Both the position numbers and the translations under genes were made by a program. Positions 24,708 through 32,730 of a DNA stretch of 33,053 bases are shown here, one piece after another. Below the pieces are notes generated by a model, which saw only the letters and a program-made list of their open reading frames with translations, made no database searches and was not told the DNA's origin. This DNA comes from Calothrix sp. MO_167.B42 (GTDB lineage Bacteria > Cyanobacteriota > Cyanobacteriia > Cyanobacteriales > Nostocaceae): assembly GCA_030065255.1 (NCBI GenBank), contig JASJCX010000035.1, positions 1 to 33,053 on the forward strand, read 5' to 3'. Within the stretch, counting starts at the first letter, position 1. Each line of letters begins with the position of its first letter.

Positions 24708-25541
24708 CTATTCCCAAGGTGCGGCTTGACGAATTTGCTCCCACACCGGACTATGAAGGGCTTCATCCAATTCCTTGGCCATTTCGATCATGCCGATATA
24801 ACCTGCATAACGATGATGGCGTTCTTGGTTAATATCTAGGAAAGGAATTCTGGCTTTGAGGGCGGTATACTGGTTACGACCCCCAGCAATCAGCATATCT
24901 GCATTTGTCTCACTGATAATTCGCAGAATTTCCTGGGGATTACCTTTCTCTAAGGTAATACCATCTTTGCCCAATAACTGCTTAATACGAGCTTTATCTT
25001 CCTCTGTACTCTTCTTGGTACTAGTAGCTACAACTTCCATGCCCAAGTCTTTCGCAGCAGACACAATTGACCAACTTTTCACTCCTCCGGTATAGATAAC
25101 TACTCGTTTACCCTTGAGGCGATCGCGGTAGGGAGCTAAAGCTATATCTAACTTTGCAGTTTCTTCGGCAATTAATTTCTCAGTCCGCCATTGTAAGTTA
25201 ATATCTCCAAACTGGAGGGCAATATTACGTAAACAACGGTTGACATCTTCTACACCATAGAAAGATTCTTCAATGTAAGGAATCCCATACTTTTCCTCCA
25301 TTTTTCTACCCATATTTAATAGGGCTTTGGAGCAAATCATCACATTCAGTTTGGCGCGGTGAGCCTGAGCTACTTCGTGGTAACGAGCATCACCGGTAAT
25401 TTTTGCCAAAACGCGAATCCCCAATTTTTGGAATAGGGGGAGGACGTTCCACATTTCCCCGGCAATGTTGTACTCACCAATCAAGTTAATATCGAAGGGT
25501 GTTGTAGTTTCCGGTTCTGCTAAACACTTACTACAACACAT
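24708..25541 (-). pseudogene. nifE: nifE, 3' part only (interrupted or truncated)
   Basis: This is the C-terminal 270 or so residues of NifE, which normally has about 450-480. From [18 protein letters not shown] onward everything is conserved: [19 protein letters not shown] (Cys70, equivalent to the cofactor-binding Cys of NifD), [37 protein letters not shown] and [16 protein letters not shown], ending PAPWE-like AAPWE. The first roughly 190 residues, including the N-terminal Fe-S cysteines, are missing. The nine residues before AEPE (MCCSKCL and neighbours) are not NifE-like and come from the adjoining DNA. Without the 5' part it cannot make a scaffold, so it is either a broken gene or one half of a gene split by an element that is removed in heterocysts. 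Confidence 0.9.
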
Positions 25542-25546
25542 TTTAT
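25520..25546. other. Junction between nifE and non-nif DNA
   Basis: NifE-like coding ends near GGTTCTGCTAAAC (plus strand) at about 25522. Beyond it the sequence no longer matches NifE. If this is an excision element, its core direct repeat should lie here. I see none of the core sequences I remember for the nifD (GGATTACTCCG) or fdxN (TATTC) elements. Confidence 0.5.
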
Positions 25547-26023
25547 CTATTGGTTATTAGTAGTCTCTTCTGGAGGCGATTCAACTTTTGGGTGTTCAGC
25601 TTTCATTTTCCATCCCAAATGTTCTTTTATGAAAGATATAGACCATTCATATGCACGTTCCAAGAACCGAACAAGGGGTTTGAATAATGCATAGGCAACT
25701 TCATCAAGATTGGGTTGTTTAATCTCCAGCCAATTCCGCAAATTCTGACCACTTTGAAAAGCAATACCCGACATCCAAATCGTTAAAGCAATAATTAAAG
25801 TCAATAAAAATAAAACAATAGCGAACAGTTGCTTGAGAATCTGCCAAGTTTTACCAGCAGCTTGCTGATAGGTAGCTATGGTATCTTTGTCTGAGAGAGT
25901 AGCCCATAGTTTTATTGCCCCTTGAATAGAGTTGTATTCTGCGGGTAAAAAATTTTCTTTTTTGTAGAGGACTGGAAAACAATCAGGGGAAGACGGAATT
26001 TGTTTGATCGAAGTTTCTGGCAT
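25547..26023 (-). CDS. Unrecognised single-pass membrane protein
   Basis: A 158-residue protein with a cytoplasmic-looking N-terminus (to about 60), one long hydrophobic helix ([19 protein letters not shown], roughly 66-84) and a soluble tail with amphipathic helices ([29 protein letters not shown]) and an acidic Pro-rich end. The start is ATG 26023. I do not recognise the family. Its stop is 5 bp before the nifE fragment's ATG, so any transcript of it would read into nifE. It could be the small membrane ORF that heterocyst-formers often keep between nifK and nifE, or belong to the CIS region; sequence alone does not decide. Confidence 0.65.
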   Translation of the reverse strand: MPETSIKQIPSSPDCFPVLYKKENFLPAEYNSIQGAIKLWATLSDKDTIATYQQAAGKTWQILKQLFAIVLFLLTLIIALTIWMSGIAFQSGQNLRNWLEIKQPNLDEVAYALFKPLVRFLERAYEWSISFIKEHLGWKMKAEHPKVESPPEETTNNQ

Positions 26024-26378
26024 CGTTTTTAGTTAACCTCGTAGGTTTATTACCATTAAGCTTAATTAATACTTACAACTTACATACTCACTTCAACAAA
26101 ATTAGGCAATATTGAATACAACTTGATATGCATAGAAAGATTAAATTCTGTTTAATTTTGTAACTATTTATGATGAAAATATTTGATTTATAAGTTTATC
26201 TGGAATGGTTCTTATTGACCGATATCTGTTGGTAATATTTTGGTAATTATTGACTTCAGCAGTGCCATCGGCTATGACATGACAAGTCTAATTTATTATA
26301 GAATTCATCATCAAAACAAAAATTGATACATTAGTTAAAAAATCAACCTGCCAACAAAATTAACTGTAAAATATTGTA

Positions 26379-26398
26379 CTCGTGCCACTGGGCGCGAG
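26379..26398. repeat. Hairpin CTCGTGCC-ACTG-GGCGCGAG
   Basis: An eight-base stem with one G-T mismatch, 63 bp before the ATPase start. It could be part of the untranslated leader of the CIS ATPase gene. The rest of 26024-26460 is AT-rich with no gene. Confidence 0.5.
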
Positions 26399-26460
26399 TG
26401 CTGAACCCCACAACTGTATAGATTAACGCCAATAAATAACGCACATAAGTAATAATTATC

Positions 26461-27831
26461 ATGGGTTTGTCAGATATCCATACCCTAGAAACAGCACTTA
26501 AATACTTAGCTGAGGTAATTCAGTATCGCTTGGATTCTTACTTTAATGAGCATGGACAGCCTCAGCAGCCAATGCCAAATCCACCAGAGCAATGGTTAAC
26601 TACACAGAGTCCTCTTGCCTGGTTTATTCACAAGTATAAATTGGATTATGCTGCCCAGTTAACTCTACTGATTGCCCTAGCCCCCCATTTACAACCTGAT
26701 TTTTTTGATCGAACCATAGTATCTCAATTACCTCAGGCTGGTGACTACCCCCAAATTGGTGGCTGGCGCGGCAAGTCCTATCGGGGATTCCTACCAACAG
26801 GGGAGACAGTTTTGTTTATTCTGGGAAGCAGCCAAGTTAGCAATACCCCTGCCGAATTAATTCACGAACGCCTGCTGCTTCAGCAAATTTTTAACGAAGA
26901 ACATCCCTTTGCCCGCAATCGTGTACTGTACTTGGAACCACCCCCAGAGGGTGAACCCATGATGAGCGGCAAACTAGTTATGACTCAGGACTATATCTCG
27001 CTGTTTACCCAAGGGCATTTTTCCCGTCCCCGTTTCAGTTTAGATTTTCCCGCCCAGCGCATCACCACTGAAATGGAATGGGAAGATTTAGTTCTCAATG
27101 CCCAGACTCTACAACAAATTCGAGACTTGGAGGGCTGGATTACTCACGGTTCAACCATTCTCTATGAATGGGGCATGAAAAGAAAACTTAAACTGGGATA
27201 CCGTGTCCTCTTTCATGGTCCCCCTGGTACAGGTAAAACCCTCACCGCTAGCCTTTTGGGCAAACACACTGGTAAAGATGTTTACAAAGTAGACCTATCG
27301 ATGGTGGTATCCAAATTTATCGGTGAAACGGAAAAAAACCTCGCTAATCTGTTCGCACGAGCAGAAAGTAAGGATTGGATTCTGTTTTTCGATGAAGCTG
27401 ATGCTTTGTTTGGCAAGCGTACCAATGTCCGTGATGCCCATGATAAATACGCCAATCAGGAGGTTAGCTACCTGTTGCAGAGGGTGGAAAACTACGATGG
27501 TTTGGTAATTCTCTCCTCCAATTTTAAGAGCAATATTGATGAAGCTTTCCTCCGCAGATTTCAATCACTGATTCAATTCCCGATGCCCAACCCCAAACAA
27601 CGGCTGCAATTGTGGAAAATGGCTTTCCCATCCCAGGTGAAGCTGACTTCTGAAGTAGACCTGGCTGAATTTTCCAGTACATATGAACTAAGTGGCTCTG
27701 ACATTATGAATGTAGTCCAGCACTGTTGCTTGCAAGCATTGCAGGGTGGTAATGCAGTTATTGATCGAGAAGGACTAATCAAGGCAATCAAGCGGGAATT
27801 TAGCAAATCTGGAAAGATTAGTAAGGGTTAA
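26461..27831 (+). CDS. CIS-associated AAA+ ATPase
   Basis: A 456-residue AAA+ ATPase like the one that accompanies extracellular contractile injection systems (Afp15/Pvc15 type). Residues 1-200 are a family-specific N-terminal region (LAWFIHKYKLDYAAQLTLLIALAPHL, GWRGKSYRGFLPTGET). The AAA+ core has Walker A GPPGTGKT (253-260), FIGETEKNL, Walker B WILFFDEADALFGKR (306-320), sensor 1 LSSN (351-354) and arginine finger FLRRF (363-367). In eCIS this ATPase is thought to act in assembly or recycling. It is separated by 938 bp from the next CIS gene, an unusually wide gap. ATG 26461 has no clear ribosome site. Confidence 0.88.
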   Translation: MGLSDIHTLETALKYLAEVIQYRLDSYFNEHGQPQQPMPNPPEQWLTTQSPLAWFIHKYKLDYAAQLTLLIALAPHLQPDFFDRTIVSQLPQAGDYPQIGGWRGKSYRGFLPTGETVLFILGSSQVSNTPAELIHERLLLQQIFNEEHPFARNRVLYLEPPPEGEPMMSGKLVMTQDYISLFTQGHFSRPRFSLDFPAQRITTEMEWEDLVLNAQTLQQIRDLEGWITHGSTILYEWGMKRKLKLGYRVLFHGPPGTGKTLTASLLGKHTGKDVYKVDLSMVVSKFIGETEKNLANLFARAESKDWILFFDEADALFGKRTNVRDAHDKYANQEVSYLLQRVENYDGLVILSSNFKSNIDEAFLRRFQSLIQFPMPNPKQRLQLWKMAFPSQVKLTSEVDLAEFSSTYELSGSDIMNVVQHCCLQALQGGNAVIDREGLIKAIKREFSKSGKISKG

Positions 27832-27979
27832 AGAAGAGGAAAAAGGACAGGAATAGTTTTATTTGGTTACAAAGTAATAAAGTAAAAATACATAGAATGA
27901 AAATATTTATTACATTTAGCCACATCAAAACGAAAAAAGTTTATTGTTTTTATTGAGTAGCACATAAAACAACATCTCG

Positions 27980-28101
27980 CTGTTACCGGTGTTGCTGATT
28001 AATGGGATAATTTTTATCTCACGCCAAGGCGTGAAGCCTCAAAAGAGCTATGTTTACTCTGGGCTAAAAATCTCAATTCATCCCGCATTTATGCAACGCC
28101 C
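27980..28101. repeat. Possible decayed inverted-repeat element
   Basis: GGTGTTGCTGATTAATGGGAT at the left (shown shortened elsewhere) and ATCCCGCATTTATGCAACGCC at the right are partly complementary, with 13 of 21 positions pairing. The interior includes CACGCCAAGGCGTG palindrome-like sequence. The ends resemble the GGCGTTGC ends at 1-196. I consider this a degraded small element. Confidence 0.35.
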
Positions 28102-28359
28102 CCCTGTTCCCTAAAGCTTTTGAGTTTTGTCACCATTTTTGGTGTCAATTTCCAGATATTTGTGCTGCAATAATCACTCTCATGCAACTGGACATTTTGC
28201 TTTGATTAAGTTTCATAAAGCTTAGGAGCATAATTGCCAAAACTTCTTTGTGAGAGTGAGTATGTATAGAAAGTCAATCAAGCTAGGTTTGGTTTCCCAT
28301 TGGCATTTGCACTTTGTTAGGCAGGAGGGTATTTATGAGGAGTTTTTGTCAGGTTATTT

Positions 28360-28375
28360 TGTATACAAGTATACA
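28360..28375. promoter_or_regulatory. Palindrome TGTATAC-AA-GTATACA, candidate operator
   Basis: Perfect seven-base arms with a two-base spacer in the AT-rich leader, 394 bp before the DUF4255 start. TetR- or LexA-like dimers bind sites of this form, but no regulator can be named. It is short enough to occur by chance. Confidence 0.3.
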
Positions 28376-28769
28376 GTAATTGAAAACTCCCTCAAAATTA
28401 AAAATTAACAATTTAGTTACAAATTAGCGAGTATCACAAAAGTATCAATATAAACTTCTTACAGAAGTGGATTTCGTTGGCTGAACCAGGGGAACCTAGT
28501 TGTTTAGTTATAGTATTTGCAGTTAAATTAAATACAAATAAAGTTAATAAAATTATGATTTTTAGGGATTTATATCTCACAATACTGTATTTAATTTAAG
28601 TGAAATAGCTATACTCATCAATGTGGAACTTTTGCAAGAAGTTTAATAATTTTTGGCAATAGAATGCTTTTGTGAATTGGTAAAACTTGGGTAACAGGTG
28701 GGTATTGCCATCAATTGCTGATGTTTTTCCGACGGCTATTTCTGCAACTCTTTAGCTCCCCGACTGACC

Positions 28770-29348
28770 ATGATCATTGATGCAATGAGGTTGATACAGG
28801 TTGCTTTGCAGCGCTATATTCTGGAAGTTGAGCCACAGCTTGCACCTGCTCAGGTTGTCATGATTGATAACATTGCCACTGCCGAAGAACTGGGTGGTTC
28901 TAATAATCAACTGAACGGACATGTGGTGATGAGTCTAGTTAACCTGCAGGAAGAAACTACGCTCAAAAATGGTTCTAATTATCGCTTGGAGAATGGTCGC
29001 ATAGTGTACCAAAATTCTCCAGTTCACCTGAACCTGTTTATTCTATTTTCAGTTCTGCACAATCAACACGAAACAGCTCTGCAATTACTGTCACGAGTAA
29101 TTGAGTTTTTTCAGTCACAAAGGGAGATCTCACCGTTCGCCACCCCTGGGACTGGGTTAATTGCACCAGATGTACGGGTAATTTTGGATCTCTACTCTCT
29201 GACATTCGAGCAGTTGAACCATCTGTGGGGAAGCCTGGGAGGTAAACAAGTTCCCTTCGCCCTTTATCGCGCTCGTTTGGTTGCCCTAGAAGCTGAAAAA
29301 CGGCAGGCAGAAGGACCTGTAATTACCGAAATCTATTTAAACGAGTAG
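28770..29348 (+). CDS. DUF4255 CIS protein (Pvc16/Afp16-like cap)
   Basis: A 192-residue DUF4255-family protein, the tail-terminator or cap component of extracellular contractile injection systems. Features include IIDAMRLIQVALQRYI at the N-terminus, VMSLVNLQEETTLKN, PVHLNLFILFSVLHNQHETALQLLSRVIEFFQ (in two parts, shown here shortened) and LDLYSLTFEQLNHLWGSLGGKQVPFALYR. These match the family pattern of SLVN.QEE and NLWG.LGGKY.PS..Y. The length is standard. It opens the plus-strand sheath operon and is followed with a 16-bp gap by the 407-residue gene. Confidence 0.85.
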   Translation: MIIDAMRLIQVALQRYILEVEPQLAPAQVVMIDNIATAEELGGSNNQLNGHVVMSLVNLQEETTLKNGSNYRLENGRIVYQNSPVHLNLFILFSVLHNQHETALQLLSRVIEFFQSQREISPFATPGTGLIAPDVRVILDLYSLTFEQLNHLWGSLGGKQVPFALYRARLVALEAEKRQAEGPVITEIYLNE

Positions 29349-29364
29349 GCTCACCGATTGGGTT

Positions 29365-30588
29365 ATGAAGATTTTGTACAAAAAAATCCTGAATTTGGAA
29401 CTTTGGCATGACTATTACATTGGTCAGCCCAATCCCCCCACCTTACCAGCTACTGATTATGAAATATCGGACATGCTGGCACTGGTGCCCACTGCCAATT
29501 GCCAACAGGTGCTGCAAAATCTACGCTGGGTCTTCCGTCCCCAACCTCGTGGAGGAAATATTTTTGCCTATGTAAAAGAAGTTAATCCTGGGGATGTCAA
29601 CACTGATTTTCAGACGCAGATAACAGTAGACCGTCCTTACCGATTGACATTTTGGTTGGTAGTGCGCGATCGCTACTTTGCTAATTACACAAATTTACCA
29701 CTGAGTCCACCTCCCCAGCAGATTTATTATTTCTCGAATCTATCAAATAATCAGGGTCATGCCCTATTTCTAACTCAACCCTTACCAGTTTACGCTGCTA
29801 ATACTCCCTATCAACTAGGACAATTGGTGACTTATGATGACAATACTCTAGAAGCATTGCGTAATCATACTTCTGTTAATGCAATACCTGATACTAGTAG
29901 TTGGGATTTTTTCCCCCGTAGCCAGTATGTTTCCCAGGGAGATTCGCTGCCGCACCAGGTATTATTCCGCACATATTCCATTGTAGGAGTCAATGCTGGC
30001 GATCGCTTTAGTTTCACCTTGGTAGATGCAAATGAGCAAGAAACCTTTGCCTTGGAAGTAACAGCCCCAGATAATCATACCCCTGGTGAGGCGATCGCTA
30101 CCAATCTCAATTTCTCTGAACAAATCCCTGGACGTTATCGCCTATATCTAGATGGAAGCCAGGTAGATGAGTTTGTCATTTTCGACCCAATGGCTGCTTC
30201 TAATGTTTTTGGGCTTGTGGAAATTGTTCTCAATCCGAACCTAGTACCACCAGCTTTCTCTGTGTTGCAATTTCAAAACGGAGATACCTTAATTCAACCG
30301 AAAACCTACGTTATTCACTTTAAAAACCGGGCTACCCATTGGCGATATCGCTACGAAAGACCCCATGGGTTCACGGAAGACGACTTACCCGACTTTGAAT
30401 TAAAAGATGACAAAACTTACTTTAGCAAGCGACCCCGGGGTTTACTGCGACAACCCGAGCGACTACTTACCGATGGTGACGACAATCTCCTACCAGCACC
30501 GGGAGTAATGCTGATTAAGCCAGAAACCCAAATTGATCCCGAAACTCAGTCAGGGGCGATCGCTATTTTTTCTGATATTCATTTGTAA
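29365..30588 (+). CDS. Unrecognised CIS-cluster protein
   Basis: A 407-residue protein of unknown function between the DUF4255 and sheath genes, with tight spacing (16 bp before it, 28 bp after it). It appears strand-rich and soluble: LELWHDYYIGQPNPPT at the start, LRWVFRPQPRGG, YRLTFWLVVRDRYF, then a segment PGRYRLYLDGSQVDEFVIFD, and near the end NRATHWRYRYERPHG and GAIAIFSDIHL. There is no signal peptide. Position suggests a structural part of the particle or an adaptor; I recall proteins with this start in eCIS clusters of Bacteroidetes and cyanobacteria, but I cannot confirm. Confidence 0.7.
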   Translation: MKILYKKILNLELWHDYYIGQPNPPTLPATDYEISDMLALVPTANCQQVLQNLRWVFRPQPRGGNIFAYVKEVNPGDVNTDFQTQITVDRPYRLTFWLVVRDRYFANYTNLPLSPPPQQIYYFSNLSNNQGHALFLTQPLPVYAANTPYQLGQLVTYDDNTLEALRNHTSVNAIPDTSSWDFFPRSQYVSQGDSLPHQVLFRTYSIVGVNAGDRFSFTLVDANEQETFALEVTAPDNHTPGEAIATNLNFSEQIPGRYRLYLDGSQVDEFVIFDPMAASNVFGLVEIVLNPNLVPPAFSVLQFQNGDTLIQPKTYVIHFKNRATHWRYRYERPHGFTEDDLPDFELKDDKTYFSKRPRGLLRQPERLLTDGDDNLLPAPGVMLIKPETQIDPETQSGAIAIFSDIHL

Positions 30589-30616
30589 CAAATAAATTAT
30601 TACCAACCACAAGACT

Positions 30617-32635
30617 ATGGCAAGTTCCTACAAAACTCCAGGCGTTTATATCGAGGAAATCTCTAAGTTTCCACCTTCGATTGCGGAAGTCGCCACCGCC
30701 ATTCCCGTTTTTATTGGCTATACCGAGCAGGCGATAGTCAGAGGTGTTGATTATCATAAACTTGCAGCAGATGCACAAAAAGCGGCAGAAGAAGCATCTG
30801 ACCTTATAGATGGTGTAGCAGATCCAACAAGCTTGGTAGACGCAGCAGTAACAGCGGTAGACGCAGCAGTAGCAGCGGTAAATGAAGCAAAAACAGCAGT
30901 AGACGCAGAACTAACAGATGCACAAACAGAAGTAGACGCAGCATTAGCAGCGGTAAATGAAGCAAAAGCAGCAGCAGATGCCGCAAAAACAGCAGTAGAC
31001 GCAGCAGTAGCAGCTCCAGAGGATGCAGCAGCACAAACAGCAGCAGACACAGCAGCGCAAACAGCAGCAGATGCCGCAAAAGCAGCAGCAGATGCCGCAA
31101 AAACAGCAGCAGATGCCGCAAAAGCAGCAGTTCCAGACGATGGAGCAGCAGATGCAGACAATTCAGCACAAGTAGCAGCAGCAGATGCTGTAGATGCAGC
31201 AAAAGTAGCAGTAGATGAAGCAGCAGATGCAGCAGCAAAAGCAGCAAAAGCAGTAGTAACAGAACCAGCAGATGCAGCAGCAGCAGCAGCACAAGCAAAA
31301 GCAGTGGCAGATGCAGCAAAAGTGGCTATACCAGTGAGGATTACTTCCTTATTAGAGTACGAGCAGTATTTTGGAACAACCGAACCTGAAACTGGAATTG
31401 TTGTCACCATTGAAGAAAAACTTGATAAAGATGGAAAGGTAACAGATCGTAAAGTATCTGGCAAGAACGAAACACCTTCTAACCACAATATGTATTACGC
31501 CATGCAGGCATATTTTGCCAATGGAGGGGGACCTTGTTATATAGTTTCCGTTGGTAAGATAAAGACTGCTGCTGGAATAATTACAGCTCAAGACCTTCAG
31601 GATGGGATTAAGCAAATTGCTAAAGAAGATGAAGTGACGCTATTTGTCTTTCCTGAGTCCCAGTCCTTAAGTTCTGCTGATAGAACGGGGGTTTTCGGTG
31701 ACGCAATCCAACAATGTTTTGATTTGCAAGATCGCTTTGCGATTTTCGATATGCAGGTGCCGGAAGAAGGGGAGACTATCTTGGCTGCCGCAGGAAAATT
31801 TCGGGATCTGAGTTTAAACCTCGATGCTCTTAAGTATGCAGCTGTTTATACGCCTAATGTGGAGACTATTTTTAATTATGAATATGACCAAGACGAGGTA
31901 ACACTGGTTCATTCGGAAACTCTCCATGATAGAACTGTTCAAGATGGTAAGTTTCATAATGAAAAAATGTCCGCTTTAGCTCCCGATAAGGATGATAAGG
32001 CAGCAGGAGATGCAATTTTGTTGAATTTGGTAAAAGCTGCAATCGATGCAATTCCAATCATTCTCCCACCCAGTCCGTTGGTAGCAGGGCAATATGCCTT
32101 TGTCGATAACACCCGGGGAGTATTTAAGGCTCCTGCCAATGTTGCACTCAGTTCGGTGATTAAGCCCACAATTAAAATTACTAACCTCGACCAGGATAAT
32201 CTCAATATCGACACATCTGGTAAGTCCATCAATGCCATTCGCGCTTTTACTGGCAAAGGTACATTAATTTGGGGTGCCCGTACCCTAGCAGGGAACGATA
32301 ACGAATGGCGTTATGTGCCAGTGCGTCGCTTTTTCAACATGGCTGAAGAATCGATCAAGAAAGGAACCGAGCAATTTGTGTTTGAGCCGAATGATGCCAA
32401 CACCTGGACTAAGGTGCGGGCGATGATCGATAACTTCCTCATCCTCCAATGGCGAGCGGGAGCATTGCAGGGAGCAAAACCAGAACAGGCGTTTTTTGTC
32501 AAAGTGGGACTCAACGAAACCATGACCGCCTTGGACATTCTCGAAGGTCGCATGATTATTGAAATCGGTATGGCTGTAGTACGTCCGGCTGAATTTATTA
32601 TTCTCAGATTCTCCCACATGATGGCAGAAAGCTAA
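30617..32635 (+). CDS. Contractile tail sheath protein with Ala-rich insertion
   Basis: Sheath subunit of a phage-tail-like injection system. It starts SSYKTPGVYIEEISKFPPSI, then IPVFIGYTEQA, typical of the family. The C-terminal half has NGGGPCYIVSVG, FVDNTRGVFKAPANVAL, GKGTLIWGARTLAG and RRFFNMAEESI, ending in the assembly arm region TALDILEGRMIIEIGMAVVRPAEFIILRFS (quoted here in part only). At 672 residues it is about 190 longer than expected because residues 46-237 are a low-complexity Ala-rich stretch with repeated AAKAAADAAKTAADAAK-type units. The stretch begins right after the first strand and ends where RITSLLEYEQYFG resumes the standard fold. The tube gene follows 95 bp later. Confidence 0.9.
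   Translation: MASSYKTPGVYIEEISKFPPSIAEVATAIPVFIGYTEQAIVRGVDYHKLAADAQKAAEEASDLIDGVADPTSLVDAAVTAVDAAVAAVNEAKTAVDAELTDAQTEVDAALAAVNEAKAAADAAKTAVDAAVAAPEDAAAQTAADTAAQTAADAAKAAADAAKTAADAAKAAVPDDGAADADNSAQVAAADAVDAAKVAVDEAADAAAKAAKAVVTEPADAAAAAAQAKAVADAAKVAIPVRITSLLEYEQYFGTTEPETGIVVTIEEKLDKDGKVTDRKVSGKNETPSNHNMYYAMQAYFANGGGPCYIVSVGKIKTAAGIITAQDLQDGIKQIAKEDEVTLFVFPESQSLSSADRTGVFGDAIQQCFDLQDRFAIFDMQVPEEGETILAAAGKFRDLSLNLDALKYAAVYTPNVETIFNYEYDQDEVTLVHSETLHDRTVQDGKFHNEKMSALAPDKDDKAAGDAILLNLVKAAIDAIPIILPPSPLVAGQYAFVDNTRGVFKAPANVALSSVIKPTIKITNLDQDNLNIDTSGKSINAIRAFTGKGTLIWGARTLAGNDNEWRYVPVRRFFNMAEESIKKGTEQFVFEPNDANTWTKVRAMIDNFLILQWRAGALQGAKPEQAFFVKVGLNETMTALDILEGRMIIEIGMAVVRPAEFIILRFSHMMAES
30755..31330. 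repeat. GCA/GCC-rich repeat tract inside the sheath gene
   Basis: Repeats based on GCAGCAGATGCCGCAAAA encode the Ala/Lys/Asp segment in the sheath. Reading frames on the minus strand (for example 30754-31488) stay open through it only because of the repeat composition. The tract is far richer in GCA than its neighbours. Confidence 0.85.
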
Positions 32636-32730
32636 TCAGTGGATACACTTACCGGCTGATGTGTTGAATTAGCCCACAACCACACTAATCAACGATTAAA
32701 AGTTACTAAATTAATTCATCGACTAATATT

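Larger units (their letters stand above)
27832..28769. other. Gene-free stretch between CIS ATPase and DUF4255 gene
   Basis: No convincing gene. It contains a possible decayed inverted-repeat element at 27980-28101 (GTTGCTGATTAATGGGAT near the start and ATCCCGCATTTATGCAAC at the end, partly complementary), a palindrome at 28360-28375, and a short 48-codon frame at 28262-28408 with a weak start. The long leader is a candidate site for control of the sheath operon. Confidence 0.5.

Noticed and set aside
25520-25560. Known excision-element core repeats at the nifE junction.
   Set aside because: I looked for the nifD-element GGATTACTCCG and fdxN-element TATTC cores at the break and saw neither, so the element type is not named.
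28262-28408. Short plus-strand frame of 48 residues starting MYRKSIKLGLVSHWHLHF.
   Set aside because: Weak ribosome site, no known family, and it overlaps the palindrome at 28360. Too little to call a gene.
30754-31488. Long antisense frame of Ala/Ser-rich protein (and a Leu-rich one at 30804-31319) opposite the sheath insertion.
   Set aside because: Both are translations of the same GCA repeat in other frames, with no start signal. Open length comes from composition alone.
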